56,739 bases of DNA from Pseudomonadota bacterium (lineage in GTDB: Bacteria > Pseudomonadota > Gammaproteobacteria > Burkholderiales > Burkholderiaceae_C), in assembly GCA_021783695.1 (NCBI GenBank), contig JAJXTO010000019.1:1-56739 (forward strand), written 5' to 3'. The position numbers and the translations under genes were made by a program. The notes under the pieces were generated by a model that saw only the letters and a list, made by a program, of their open reading frames with translations, made no database searches and was not told the DNA's origin. Numbering within the stretch: position 1 is the first letter of the stretch; every line of letters begins with the position of its first letter. Below are positions 36,212 to 44,621 of this stretch, one piece after another.

Positions 36212-36574
36212 ATGGTTTCTGAACTCGCCCTCAAGCGCGTGTACGCGCCGGCAGACGATGGCGACGGGTTCCGCGTGCTGGTCGATCGTCTGTGGCCGCG
36301 TGGATTGAGCAAGGCCGCAGCGCGCGTCGATCTGTGGGCCAAGGAGGTGGCGCCGAGCGATGAACTGCGGCGTTGGTTCGGGCACGAGGCGAGCAAATGG
36401 GAGGCATTTCGCCAGCGCTATGCGCAGGAACTCGCCCAGCCCGACAAGGCCGCCGCGGTCGCGGCCTTGCGACAGACATTGAGCGCACATCACAAAGTCA
36501 CCCTGCTGTACGCAGCGCATGACGAGGCGCACAACAATGCCGTCGTGCTGCAGCAGATGTTGCGGTCACGGTGA
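36212..36574 (+). CDS. DUF488 family protein
   Basis: The 120-residue protein matches DUF488: LALKRVYAPADDGDGFRVLV region, VDRLWPRGLSKAAARVDLW, DELRRWFGHEASKWEAFR and VTLLYAAHDEAHNNAVVL. AAAGGAGG lies 8 nt before ATG 36212, so this start is preferred over 36182. The function of DUF488 is unknown. Its stop codon overlaps the GTG start of the DNA glycosylase gene, so the pair is coupled. Confidence 0.88.
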   Translation: MVSELALKRVYAPADDGDGFRVLVDRLWPRGLSKAAARVDLWAKEVAPSDELRRWFGHEASKWEAFRQRYAQELAQPDKAAAVAALRQTLSAHHKVTLLYAAHDEAHNNAVVLQQMLRSR

Positions 36575-37518
36575 CAGTGCCGATGCGTCTCGTGATCCGC
36601 CCGCCCTTTCGGCTCGACCTCACCGTGTGGGCGCTGCGGCGCACGCCGGGCAACCGCATCGATGCCTGGGACGGCAGGCAATGGCGGCGCAGTGTGTTCG
36701 TCGGGGATGCTGTGGTCGGTCTTGCGGTGGAGCAGACCGGCCCGATCGACGCGCCCGTGCTGACGGTGCACTGCGTCGGCACCGACTGCAGCCATCCGCA
36801 CCCGGCGCAAGCCCTCGCGGCTGTGGTCCGCGGCATGCTCGGCATCGACGCGCCTTTGCATGGGTTTGATCGGCTGGTCGCGAGCGAGGCGCAGCTTGCA
36901 CCGCTTGCCGAGCGCTATTCAGGGCTGCGGCCGCCGCGCTTTCCCAGCCTGTTCGAGGCGCTGGCCAATGCCGTCGCCTGCCAGCAGGTCAGTCTGGCCA
37001 GCGGTCTGGCGCTGCTGGGCAAGACAGCAGCGCAGCTGGCGCCGCCGCAGCGCCCCGGCGATTTTCCGCCGCCCTTTCCCTTGCCCGAGACGGTACTCGC
37101 CGCGGGCGGATCCGCCCTGCGTCATCTGGGCTGGAGCCAGCACAAGGCGGACTATCTGCTTGGCTGCGCCCAGGCCATAGCCTGCGCCGCGCTCGACGCG
37201 GCCAGCCTGGATGCCGCCAGCGATGCGCAGGCCATGCAGATCCTCAGCAGCCTTCGGGGCATCAAGCGTTGGAGCGCGCAATATGTGGCCCTGCGTGGCC
37301 TCGGCCGTCTGGCGGTGCTGCCCGTGGACGACGTCGGCGCGCACAAGCATCTGGCGCTGTGGCTCGGCAGGCCGCGGCTGGACGCCGCGGCGATGCAGGA
37401 ACTCGCCCAGCGCTGGCAACCCGCTGCGGGCATGGTGTATTTTTTGCTGCTGCTCAAGCGCCTGGACGATCAGGGCGTGCTCGGCGCGCCCTTCCCCCAA
37501 CCCCACCCGGCTGCATGA
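36571..37518 (+). CDS. AlkA-type DNA-3-methyladenine glycosylase
   Basis: The 315-residue protein has an N-terminal AlkA-like domain (IRPPFRLDLTVWALRR) and a helix-hairpin-helix glycosylase domain: FEALANAVACQQVSLASG and LRGIKRWSAQYVALRGLG. The catalytic Asp lies in VLPVDDVGAHKHLALWLG. It excises alkylated purines from DNA, starting base-excision repair. The GTG start overlaps DUF488 by 4 bp (GTGA); ATG 36583 is an alternative. It is convergent with the NsrR-type gene. Confidence 0.88.
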   Translation: MTVPMRLVIRPPFRLDLTVWALRRTPGNRIDAWDGRQWRRSVFVGDAVVGLAVEQTGPIDAPVLTVHCVGTDCSHPHPAQALAAVVRGMLGIDAPLHGFDRLVASEAQLAPLAERYSGLRPPRFPSLFEALANAVACQQVSLASGLALLGKTAAQLAPPQRPGDFPPPFPLPETVLAAGGSALRHLGWSQHKADYLLGCAQAIACAALDAASLDAASDAQAMQILSSLRGIKRWSAQYVALRGLGRLAVLPVDDVGAHKHLALWLGRPRLDAAAMQELAQRWQPAAGMVYFLLLLKRLDDQGVLGAPFPQPHPAA

Positions 37519-37599
37519 ACATCATGGGAGGCTGCTGACCCCCGTGCTGCAGGGGAAGTGGAAACCGCCCGCCAGACCGACGTCCGCGCAACATCAGCC

Positions 37600-38031
37600 T
37601 CAGGCCGTCGCGGCGACGAACTTGCGCAATTTGGGGTTGAGGCAATCGGCCAGGGTAGCGGTGTCGAGCTCGGCGTAGAACGCCTGCCGCGCTCGTTCCA
37701 GCCGGGGACGCAGCGCGCAAAATCCGCTGAGCAGGCAATGGCCGCCATCGTCGCGGAAACACTCGGCCAGCACTTCATCCTCCTCCAGCCAGGCGAGCAC
37801 CTCGCCGAGGCGAATCCGCTTCGGATCCTGGGCCAGCTTGACGCCACCGCCGGCACCGCGCACAGTCTGCACATAGCCGCCGACAGCCAGCCGCTGCAGC
37901 ACCTTGACCAGATGCTCGCGCGAGATGTCGAGCTTGGCGGCGAGTTCGATGCTGGACCACATGTCACGCTTGCTGCTGGCCAGCACCAGCAGGGCACGCA
38001 GGCCGAAATCGGAAAACGAGGTCAGTCGCAC
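37600..38031 (-). CDS. nsrR: Rrf2-family nitric oxide-sensing repressor NsrR
   Basis: The 143-residue protein has an Rrf2 winged helix (MRLTSFSDFGLRALLVLAS, LDISREHLVKVLQRLAVGGY, RGAGGGVKLA). A Cys triplet at residues 91, 99 and 105 (CFRDDGGHCLLSGFC) has the C-x7-C-x5-C spacing of NsrR [Fe-S] ligands. NsrR represses NO-detoxification genes until NO attacks the cluster. The GTG at 38031 preceded by GGAG sets the start; the frame to 38115 is not supported. It is divergent from the broken ric gene, a typical NsrR target. Confidence 0.88.
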   Translation of the reverse strand: MRLTSFSDFGLRALLVLASSKRDMWSSIELAAKLDISREHLVKVLQRLAVGGYVQTVRGAGGGVKLAQDPKRIRLGEVLAWLEEDEVLAECFRDDGGHCLLSGFCALRPRLERARQAFYAELDTATLADCLNPKLRKFVAATA

Positions 38032-38046
38032 GGCAGGCTCCAAACA

Positions 38047-38061
38047 GGTATTGCAAATGCC
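38047..38061. promoter_or_regulatory. Possible NsrR operator (imperfect inverted repeat)
   Basis: GGTATT-GCA-AATGCC is an inverted repeat with one mismatch, in the 113-bp region between nsrR and the ric remnant. Its ATTTGCAAT core on the minus strand has a loose resemblance to NsrR half-sites. Autoregulation by NsrR is common, but the match is not strong. Confidence 0.25.
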
Positions 38062-38144
38062 ACTCAAGGTCTTTATAGTGGAATTCAGTGTACCAATTAT
38101 GCGCAGTCCAATCATCCTGCCTGCGTTTGCGAGGAGGCGATTTC

Positions 38145-38389
38145 ATGTTTTCCATGATCACCCCATCCGATGCAGCTTATGCAGAGCGCGAACTCGGCGC
38201 CCCCGCCCGCGGCATACCCGGCGCAACAGCCGGGCTGAGTGAGCATTGCCTGGATATTGCTGCCGCGGCAGGCTGTCGGCGGCTCTATGCAGATCTTTGG
38301 CGGGGCTGGCGCATTTCAACGCCGAGCTGATGGAACATGTCCACACCGAAATCGACGTCCAGTTTCCGGGAATCGAAGGGCGCGGTTGA
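38145..38389 (+). pseudogene. Broken ric/ytfE (di-iron iron-sulfur cluster repair protein)
   Basis: A strong GAGGAGG ribosome-binding site precedes ATG 38145. Frame 1 encodes ELGAPARGIPGATAGLSEH, like the RIC N-terminal domain, but the CCGG motif is lost and the central hemerythrin domain is missing. Frame 1 stops at 38330. From 38297 the third frame reads LAGLAHFNAELMEHVHTEI and then DVQFPGIEG, matching the RIC C-terminal helix (LMEHIHLENNVLFP in relatives), and ends at TGA 38389. A central deletion plus one frameshift therefore explain the locus. RIC repairs NO-damaged iron-sulfur clusters and is a usual NsrR target. A 61-residue peptide could still be made. Confidence 0.65.
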
Positions 38390-38449
38390 GGCCGCCCGGT
38401 ACGACTTCCACCGCCGCCATCGAGATTTCACCCCTGAAGGAGCACACGT

Positions 38450-38734
38450 ATGGAACCGCTGAATGTCATCAACCAACCGCACACCCACCGCCGCGCCGAC
38501 AACATCTATCCGTTCGACGCGACCGGAATCGCCAAGCGCTTTCGCCATGCGGCGATTTTCGGCGCATTGCACGCGCTCGAACCCGGCGAGACCATGGCGT
38601 TTTTCAACGACCATGATCCCATCCCGCTGCTGCAGCAGATTGAACACCATTTCGGCGACCGGGTGCGGATCGAATACCTCAGCCGTGGTGCCAACGGCGT
38701 GCGGATCGACTTTCACGTGCAGAACGCGGGCTGA
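38450..38734 (+). CDS. DUF2249 domain protein
   Basis: The 94-residue protein fits DUF2249: IYPFDATGIAKRFRHAAIFG, LEPGETMAFFNDHDPIPLL and IEHHFGDRVRIEYLSRG. AAGGAG lies before ATG 38450. DUF2249 proteins commonly neighbour hemerythrin, ric and denitrification genes and have a TusA-like fold in related groups; the biochemical role is unknown. It is 60 bp downstream of the broken ric and probably shares its NsrR-controlled promoter. Confidence 0.85.
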   Translation: MEPLNVINQPHTHRRADNIYPFDATGIAKRFRHAAIFGALHALEPGETMAFFNDHDPIPLLQQIEHHFGDRVRIEYLSRGANGVRIDFHVQNAG

Positions 38735-38745
38735 TCGCGTCGCCA

Positions 38746-38945
38746 GTACACTGGCCCAATTGAAGTCATCGCGCACGAGCGCTGAATCGGCGAGATCAAA
38801 AAAGACGGAGAAAACTGCACGGCGCTCCATGGCATGCGCGCCTTGCCCGACCCGCGATTCGAGCTGATCGAGCGGCCATGCGACAGCACGCGCATTCCAG
38901 CGCTGCCTGTCGCAGTGCACGCTGCGGCGGCGACGACATCTCTGA
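38746..38945 (+). pseudogene. Decayed 3' end of a second ovoA
   Basis: About 200 bp aligns with the last about 230 bp of ovoA (35284-35507). The blocks TCAAAAAAGACGG, GAAAACTGCACG, CTGTCGCAG and CACGCTG are shared at the same spacing; one gap of about 24 bp and many substitutions are present. In translation IKKDGENCTALHGM corresponds to FKKDGENCTTLDGL of OvoA. It ends at a TGA next to the ADP-ribosylglycohydrolase gene, where an intact ovoA would be expected to stop. Confidence 0.75.
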
Positions 38946-38961
38946 ACCGAGGAAGCGCAAC

Positions 38962-40044
38962 ATGACCGCAACCAATCGCACCGATCGCTCCCAAGGCGCA
39001 TTACTCGGCGCATTCATCGGCGAGGCGCTCAGCGTCGGCCCGCACTGGTACTACGACCTCGACCTATTGCGTGTCGACTTCGGCCCGTGGATCGAGACAT
39101 ACACCGCCCCGCGCCCCGGCCGCTACCACGCCGGGTTGCGTGCGGGGGAATCGTCACAACCGGGGTTTTTGCTCGAACTCATGCTGCGCAGCCTGGTCGA
39201 GCGCGGCGGCTACGATCAGGTCGACTTCTGCCGCCGTATCGACACGGAATTTTTTCCGTTGCTCGATGGCACGCCGCACAGCGGCCCCGGCGGCTATACC
39301 AGTCAGTCGATGCGCGAAGCCTGGCGCAAGCGCGTGCAGCGCGGCTTGCCCTGGGGGCAGGTGGCGGGGCTTGCCGACAACACCGAAGCGGCAGAGCGCA
39401 CATTGGCGATTGCCGTGCGCCACGCGCCCGACCTCGGCGCGGTCGCGCGGCATGTCGCAGCCAACGCGGCGCTCACGCAGACCGACCCGACGGTGCTTGC
39501 GATGACGACCGCTTACGGCTGCGCGCTCGCGCTGCTGGTGCAAGGTGAGCCGCTTGATGCATCGATTTCCGTCAAACTGATGGAGCGAGTGCATCGCGGC
39601 GAGCTGCCGTTTCACCACGTTACCGACGCGGCGCTCGGCGCCGTGTCCGCTGGAGCCGAGCGCGCGGCGCAGCCCGGCGAGTTCGCCTCGCCCGATGCGC
39701 TGCTCACCGCCGGTTCGATTGCGCGCGGGGCGCACGACCGCGACGTGCGCATCGACCCGGCGTGGAAAGTCTCGCTGGTCTACGGCATGCCCTGCGCCGT
39801 CTACCACCAGTTTCCCGCGGCGTACTACCTTGCCGCGCGATTCGCCGATGACTTCGAATCCGCCGTGCTGCACGCCGTCAATGGCGGGGGGCAGAATCAG
39901 GCGCGTGCGATGCTCACCGGTGCGCTGGTCGGTGCGCAGGTCGGGTTGTCCGGTATTCCGCAGCGCTTGATCGCGGGGCTGGAATGCGCACCGCGCGTGC
40001 TGGAGTTGGCCGCAGGGCTCGATGGACGCGATGCGCCTGCATGA
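38962..40044 (+). CDS. ADP-ribosylglycohydrolase family protein
   Basis: The 360-residue protein resembles the ADP_ribosyl_GH fold: RSQGALLGAFIGEALSVGPHW at the N-terminus, TLAIAVRHAPDLGAVARHVAAN and AVLHAVNGGGQNQARAMLTGALVGAQ near the C-terminus. The family removes ADP-ribose from proteins or hydrolyses related metabolites; this subgroup lacks an obvious DDT-type metal motif at the usual place, so the substrate is open. GAGGAAG precedes ATG 38962. It directly follows the ovoA relic. Confidence 0.8.
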   Translation: MTATNRTDRSQGALLGAFIGEALSVGPHWYYDLDLLRVDFGPWIETYTAPRPGRYHAGLRAGESSQPGFLLELMLRSLVERGGYDQVDFCRRIDTEFFPLLDGTPHSGPGGYTSQSMREAWRKRVQRGLPWGQVAGLADNTEAAERTLAIAVRHAPDLGAVARHVAANAALTQTDPTVLAMTTAYGCALALLVQGEPLDASISVKLMERVHRGELPFHHVTDAALGAVSAGAERAAQPGEFASPDALLTAGSIARGAHDRDVRIDPAWKVSLVYGMPCAVYHQFPAAYYLAARFADDFESAVLHAVNGGGQNQARAMLTGALVGAQVGLSGIPQRLIAGLECAPRVLELAAGLDGRDAPA

Positions 40045-40057
40045 GCGGGACGACCTT

Positions 40058-40216
40058 TCACGCTCCGTCTCCGCTTGTCTGAAAATGGGCATAACCGATG
40101 TCGGTGAAACCGTATAGGGACATGTGCAGGCCTGACTGCGCGCCAGGGGGCGAGCTGGCACAAGCAGAAAGCGCCACCACAGCCGCCAGCAGCAGGGCAA
40201 AAAGAGGGGGTTTCAC
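40058..40216 (-). CDS. Putative small lipoprotein
   Basis: A 52-residue product from GTG 40216 with a hydrophobic leader and lipobox LSAC (KPPLFALLLAAVVALSACAS), then SSPPGAQSGLHMSLYGFTD. An upstream ATG at 40273 would give 71 residues. Neither start has a clear ribosome-binding site, and no family was recognised. The lipobox is the only strong support. It is the sole coding candidate in the 300-bp space before dabA. Confidence 0.35.
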   Translation of the reverse strand: MKPPLFALLLAAVVALSACASSPPGAQSGLHMSLYGFTDIGYAHFQTSGDGA

Positions 40217-40346
40217 TTTGAGGTGTTGAGCCTGAAGGGGGAGAAAATGTCGCCCCGCAATGGGCAAGGGCATGCCTGCGCGGGGCGGCAGCGAGCATGT
40301 GCCCCCTCTAGATGGACTGATCGGATCGCAGGATGGTTGCGGCGGT

Positions 40347-42827
40347 TCAGACCGGTGCCCAGCGCCCTGCCGAGATGCGGCGCCGGGTGGATCCCGACTC
40401 GTCGATGCTCAAAAGATGCAGCCAGCCGCCGTCGACCAATTCACGCACCAATTGGTGCCGGTCGATGATGGCGTCGATCGCCTCTTGCGGGGCTTCGAGA
40501 AACACCGACAGGCGCACCGGCTCATGCACCCAGCGCCGTCCGTCGTGCACCGATTGCAGCGGCAGGCCGACGCGCAGGTCGCCGCCGTTGCCTTCGAGCA
40601 CGCCGATGGCTCCGCCGACGATGTTGTGCAAAACTTTATTGCCGCTGCCAAGGCGGGCGGCATCGACCACCGAGCCGTGGTACTGCAGATTGATCCAATT
40701 GGCCACGACCATCGGTGCGGTCATAATGAGTTCGAGGATTTTGAAGTCGGCGTCGTTTTGCCAGACGTAGTCGTGGAGAAAAGCGCGACCGTGTAAATCG
40801 AGCCCGGCGGTGCGCTCACGCGGCGCAGCGATGAACGCGGCGTTATTGGCCAGCGCCCACTCGGGGCGAACCTGTGCCCAATCGCGGCTGCGCTTTTGCA
40901 CCTCTGTATGCACCCGGTGGTCGGGCAAATGCGCCAGACCCAACAAGGCGGCACGCTCCACACGGGTGAGGTCGCCGGCCTGCTCCAGCCATGGCCGCAA
41001 TTGCGCGAGGTCGTTCGCCAGATTTTCCGGGATATTCTCGGTGTCGAACAGTCGGACATCATCGGTGGTGGTGTCGTGCAGCGCGGGCAGGAACCAGGTG
41101 TCTTCGGGGACGGCGATGCCGCGGGTCCGCAGCCCCTCGCGCACCGCGCGCTGGTTGAGCAGCGCGGCAACCACCCGCGCGCTGGCCTCGCCGGTCTGCC
41201 CAGCGCAGGCGCCGCAGTCCAGGCTGGTCGCGTGCGGGTTGTTCACTGTGGTGCTGCCATGTCCGACCAGCAACACCAGCCGGGCGAACCGCTCGGTCAG
41301 CCCCATGCCGCGCAAAATGCGCTCCGCGTTGTCCACCCAGTCGTCCTCGGGAATGCCAGCAGGCAGCGCGTGGGCATGGCCGCAGGCGTGTGCCGCCTGC
41401 GCAACGATGACCGGAGCCAGGCGTGCGGCGGTGGCGGCATCCAGCCCTTGCGTGGCCGGTTCGGGCACGGGGCGAGACCAGCCCAGGCTGTTGGCGAGCA
41501 GCTTGGGTGCATACGACAAACCCGCAGCCTCAACAAATGAAAAGCAGGATGCGGCCGAAAACTTGAAAGCCTTCCATGCCTTGGCCACGGCAAGGCGCTG
41601 GCGCCGCCGTTGCGCCGCCTGCTGGCTGTGGCCGCCGACGATTTGCTCGGGAATGCAGTATGCCGGGTTGAAAATCACTGGCACGTGAGAATTGCCACTG
41701 TCGGCGCCCAGCGGCAGGTACTCGATGAACATGCCGAAGAACCCGGCAAAACCCAGCGTCTGCACTTGCGGGGCGACAGTTTCCAGACTGCGGCGGAACA
41801 CTTCCGAGCGCACGTCGATACAAAACGCCGCCTGTACTGCGGGCCGCGATGCCTGGGCGGTTGATGCGCGCTTCAACCCATTGGCAATGTGATGCTGTAC
41901 GCCGATTTCCATGGCCAGCAGCAAGATGCGGTCGATTTCCGCGGCGGCCTGACGCTTGGCTGAAGGTGGGCGCATGCTCACGGCGAGCATGTCGTGCCAG
42001 CGTGCCACCAGCGCCGAGCTGCGCTTTTCCTGGTATAGCAACACATCCCACATCAGACGAATGGCCAGCAGATCGACGATGGAGTCGTCGCGCCCGCCCT
42101 GGAGTTCGGCCTGCCAGCGCAAATACCGCGCCCATGAGGCCCAGCCGTTGATGCTCAGCAGCGCTGCATGCAGGTAGCGTTCCACCGCATCGTCCGGGAC
42201 GTCGAGCTGTGCCAGCGCCCAGGCGATGGCCTCGCGCGGCTGTGTCGGCAGACGCGCCACTGCCGCACGAAAGTCTCCCAAGCCCATCATCGCCGGGCTG
42301 CGGTCGATTTCGGCGGCAGCTTTCCAACTGGAATAGAGTCCCTGCCCACGCCAGGGCATGGCCACCGTGGCCTGGCCGAGGTCGAAATACGCCGCGCAGT
42401 GCAGGCTGATGCGCTCGGTGACAAAGCTCGACCACAGCCCGCCCTCGACCTTTTCCAGGATCACGCTGACAGGTGCCATGCCCAGCCGCGGCTTTGGCGC
42501 TGGCGTGGACAAGGTGCGCAGCACGTCCTCCACATCCAGTGCGCTGCCCAGGCGGGCGATAGCCTCATCAATATCGTTTGAGGTGATGCGGCCCCCTTCG
42601 ATTTGCTCGCGCCAGTAGTTCCAGGGCATATACAAGCTGCTTCCTGCCACCCGAGCGAGCAGGTCAGAGGCGTCCTGAAAGCGTTGGTCACGCAGTCCGA
42701 AGTACGGGTTGACGGCGATGAAGTGCTTGAGTGGCCACAGCGGCGCAACGCGTGCGCAGGCGGCGTCGATGCGGGTATCGAGCCGTTCCGCTGTGGTGAT
42801 GGCTTGGGTCGCGTCATTCAGGTTCAT
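40347..42827 (-). CDS. dabA: DabA: DUF2309/UPF0753 subunit of the inorganic carbon transporter
   Basis: The 826-residue protein is a DUF2309 (UPF0753) member. Its predicted zinc ligands are Cys336 and Asp338 (AAFCIDVRSEVFRRSLE), His523 (VGHGSTTVNNPH) and Cys538 (LDCGACAG), the arrangement of Halothiobacillus DabA, which resembles a beta-carbonic anhydrase site. With DabB it forms a cation-gradient-driven, vectorial CO2-hydrating pump that accumulates bicarbonate. ATG 42827 has GGAG upstream inside dabB, whose TGA ends one base earlier, so the pair is coupled. The longer open frame to 43181 is rejected. Confidence 0.95.
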   Translation of the reverse strand: MNLNDATQAITTAERLDTRIDAACARVAPLWPLKHFIAVNPYFGLRDQRFQDASDLLARVAGSSLYMPWNYWREQIEGGRITSNDIDEAIARLGSALDVEDVLRTLSTPAPKPRLGMAPVSVILEKVEGGLWSSFVTERISLHCAAYFDLGQATVAMPWRGQGLYSSWKAAAEIDRSPAMMGLGDFRAAVARLPTQPREAIAWALAQLDVPDDAVERYLHAALLSINGWASWARYLRWQAELQGGRDDSIVDLLAIRLMWDVLLYQEKRSSALVARWHDMLAVSMRPPSAKRQAAAEIDRILLLAMEIGVQHHIANGLKRASTAQASRPAVQAAFCIDVRSEVFRRSLETVAPQVQTLGFAGFFGMFIEYLPLGADSGNSHVPVIFNPAYCIPEQIVGGHSQQAAQRRRQRLAVAKAWKAFKFSAASCFSFVEAAGLSYAPKLLANSLGWSRPVPEPATQGLDAATAARLAPVIVAQAAHACGHAHALPAGIPEDDWVDNAERILRGMGLTERFARLVLLVGHGSTTVNNPHATSLDCGACAGQTGEASARVVAALLNQRAVREGLRTRGIAVPEDTWFLPALHDTTTDDVRLFDTENIPENLANDLAQLRPWLEQAGDLTRVERAALLGLAHLPDHRVHTEVQKRSRDWAQVRPEWALANNAAFIAAPRERTAGLDLHGRAFLHDYVWQNDADFKILELIMTAPMVVANWINLQYHGSVVDAARLGSGNKVLHNIVGGAIGVLEGNGGDLRVGLPLQSVHDGRRWVHEPVRLSVFLEAPQEAIDAIIDRHQLVRELVDGGWLHLLSIDESGSTRRRISAGRWAPV

Positions 42828-42828
42828 A

Positions 42829-44469
42829 TCAAGCTCCGGTGGAAAGGGTAGAAACGGTCGGCTGCGCGCTGTGCGTGGGTGAGGGCCAGGCACGCTGAAG
42901 GAACCGTGTGATGGCCACATCGATATACAGGCCGTTGTACAAGTGCACCCAGAGCTGTTGGCGTAATGGCGATGCGCCTGCCGCGATGAACCGTTGCGCG
43001 CCGAACATGGCGAGGAATGCTCCGATGACCAGCGGCACCAGCCAGGTCTGCGCAGTGACAGCCTCCGGCCGCAGTGGGGCCAGGCTGCCGCGCAACAGCG
43101 CGTCAAACGCCGCATGCAGGGTGTAGTACGCCACGCACACCGCGGCGGATAGTCCCAGCGCACGCAGCATTGCGGTGGCACCCAGCACGGCGGTGGTCTG
43201 CAGTAAAAGCTGCGCGGTGGCGATTGTCACGATGGCAGCGGCGGCAATCAGCGCGGGCTGCTGCCGCCAGTCCAGACCAAAGGCCAGGGCGACCGCGAGC
43301 GCGACCGCGGCGGCCAAGCCAAAGATGGCGATGGTTCGCGCGGCGCCGATGCGGACTTCGGCAAAGCGCACCGTCGGGGCGCGAAAGCCGTCAACGCCGC
43401 TGCCAGACGCCAGAAACGCATGCGCCTTATAGAGCGAGTGAGCCACCAGGTGCAGCATCGCCAGGCTGTAAAGCCCCAGGCCGCATTCGAGCAGCATGAA
43501 GCCCATTTGCGCGGTGGTGGACCAGGCCAGAGACACCTTGATGCTGGTCTGGGTGAGCATGACGAGAGAGGCCAGTGCCAGCGTCGTCAGACCGATGAGC
43601 GCCAGGACCGACAACGCCAGAGCGGATTGCGACATCAGCGGACTCATCCGCAGGATGAGAAACGCCCCGGCGTTGACGATGCCCGCATGCAGCAGCGCGG
43701 ACACCGGGGTGGGCGCTTCCATCACCTGAATCAGCCAGCCGTGCAGTGGAAACTGCGCCGACTTCATTGCGGCGCTTGCCACGATGAGCAGCGCCGCCGC
43801 CTGCAGGCTGGTCGGCAGAGGCTGCAGCGGCGTGGCCAGTCGCGCATACACCTCTGGCAGTTCGAAGGTCTGCAGAGTGCCGCCGATGAGGAGTACGGCT
43901 GTCAGCAGGCAGGCGTCGCCGATGCGGCTGGCGACAAATTTTTTGTGTGCAGCGAGCATGGCCGCCGGGCGTTCGCGGTAGAAGGTGAGCAACTGGTGCA
44001 GGCACAGACTGGTGGCGATCCACGCCAGAGCGAGCAGCAACAGATTGCCGCTGACAATCAGCGTCAGGATGGCCGCCAGGGTCCACATGAGCCAGAGATG
44101 AAACCGTCCTTGTCCAGGATCGCCGTCCATATAGGTGCGCGCGTAGCGCGAGACGATCACGCCCACGAAAGAAACCAGCAGCAGCATCACCAAGGTGACG
44201 GCATCGATGTAGACGCTCAGCGAGAACGCGCCCATTCTGTCAGGCAGCGGGACGGCGAAAGCCGTCCACGCTGCGGGCGGGTGCAGCGCAAAGACGGCGG
44301 CGACGCACACGGCGGCGGCGAGCGCAGCCCAGGCGGCTGCGACATTGAGCCGAGCCACGGTGTGCGGCCGCGTGACGATCAAGCGGCTGCCAACCAGTCC
44401 GGCCAGCCAAAGCGCCGCAGGTGGGACCAGGCCGACTGCGGCAGAAAAATGGGGCGTGATTTCAATCAT
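42829..44469 (-). CDS. dabB: DabB: NuoL/MrpA-like membrane subunit of the inorganic carbon transporter
   Basis: The 546-residue polytopic protein belongs to the proton-conducting membrane transporter family: FAVPLPDRMGAFSLSVYIDA, HKKFVASRIGDACLLTAVLL, SAQFPLHGWLIQVMEAPTPVS and the HAGIVNAGAFLILR motif. These are NuoL-like, but no complex I operon surrounds it; it pairs with dabA. It would carry the cation that drives bicarbonate accumulation. AGGAGAG precedes ATG 44469. The operon is divergent from a LysR-type regulator gene. Confidence 0.94.
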   Translation of the reverse strand: MIEITPHFSAAVGLVPPAALWLAGLVGSRLIVTRPHTVARLNVAAAWAALAAAVCVAAVFALHPPAAWTAFAVPLPDRMGAFSLSVYIDAVTLVMLLLVSFVGVIVSRYARTYMDGDPGQGRFHLWLMWTLAAILTLIVSGNLLLLALAWIATSLCLHQLLTFYRERPAAMLAAHKKFVASRIGDACLLTAVLLIGGTLQTFELPEVYARLATPLQPLPTSLQAAALLIVASAAMKSAQFPLHGWLIQVMEAPTPVSALLHAGIVNAGAFLILRMSPLMSQSALALSVLALIGLTTLALASLVMLTQTSIKVSLAWSTTAQMGFMLLECGLGLYSLAMLHLVAHSLYKAHAFLASGSGVDGFRAPTVRFAEVRIGAARTIAIFGLAAAVALAVALAFGLDWRQQPALIAAAAIVTIATAQLLLQTTAVLGATAMLRALGLSAAVCVAYYTLHAAFDALLRGSLAPLRPEAVTAQTWLVPLVIGAFLAMFGAQRFIAAGASPLRQQLWVHLYNGLYIDVAITRFLQRAWPSPTHSAQPTVSTLSTGA

Positions 44470-44561
44470 GAGGCTCTCCTGGGTGGAAATCGCATCGCCG
44501 CAAGGCGCAGCGGTGATGCCTTGAATGGCTGAGCAGTCTAGAGAGGGCCTGACTAAAACAA

Positions 44562-44574
44562 TAATGAATTGTTA
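44562..44574. promoter_or_regulatory. CbbR-type operator between dabB and lysR
   Basis: TAA-TGAATTG-TTA fits the TNA-N7-TNA core of CbbR/LysR sites and forms an ATAA/TTAT inverted repeat in an AT-rich island in otherwise GC-rich DNA. It lies about 93 bp upstream of the dabB start and 48 bp upstream of the regulator start, suited to control both. Confidence 0.5.
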
Positions 44575-44621
44575 TCATAAAAACCATTTCCTTATGTCTA
44601 TAGTCAAGCGCGATCTTCGCC

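Noticed and set aside
42829..44469. dabB as a stray complex I (nuoL) gene
   Set aside because: No other nuo genes are near and it is translationally coupled to a DUF2309 gene, the DabB arrangement.
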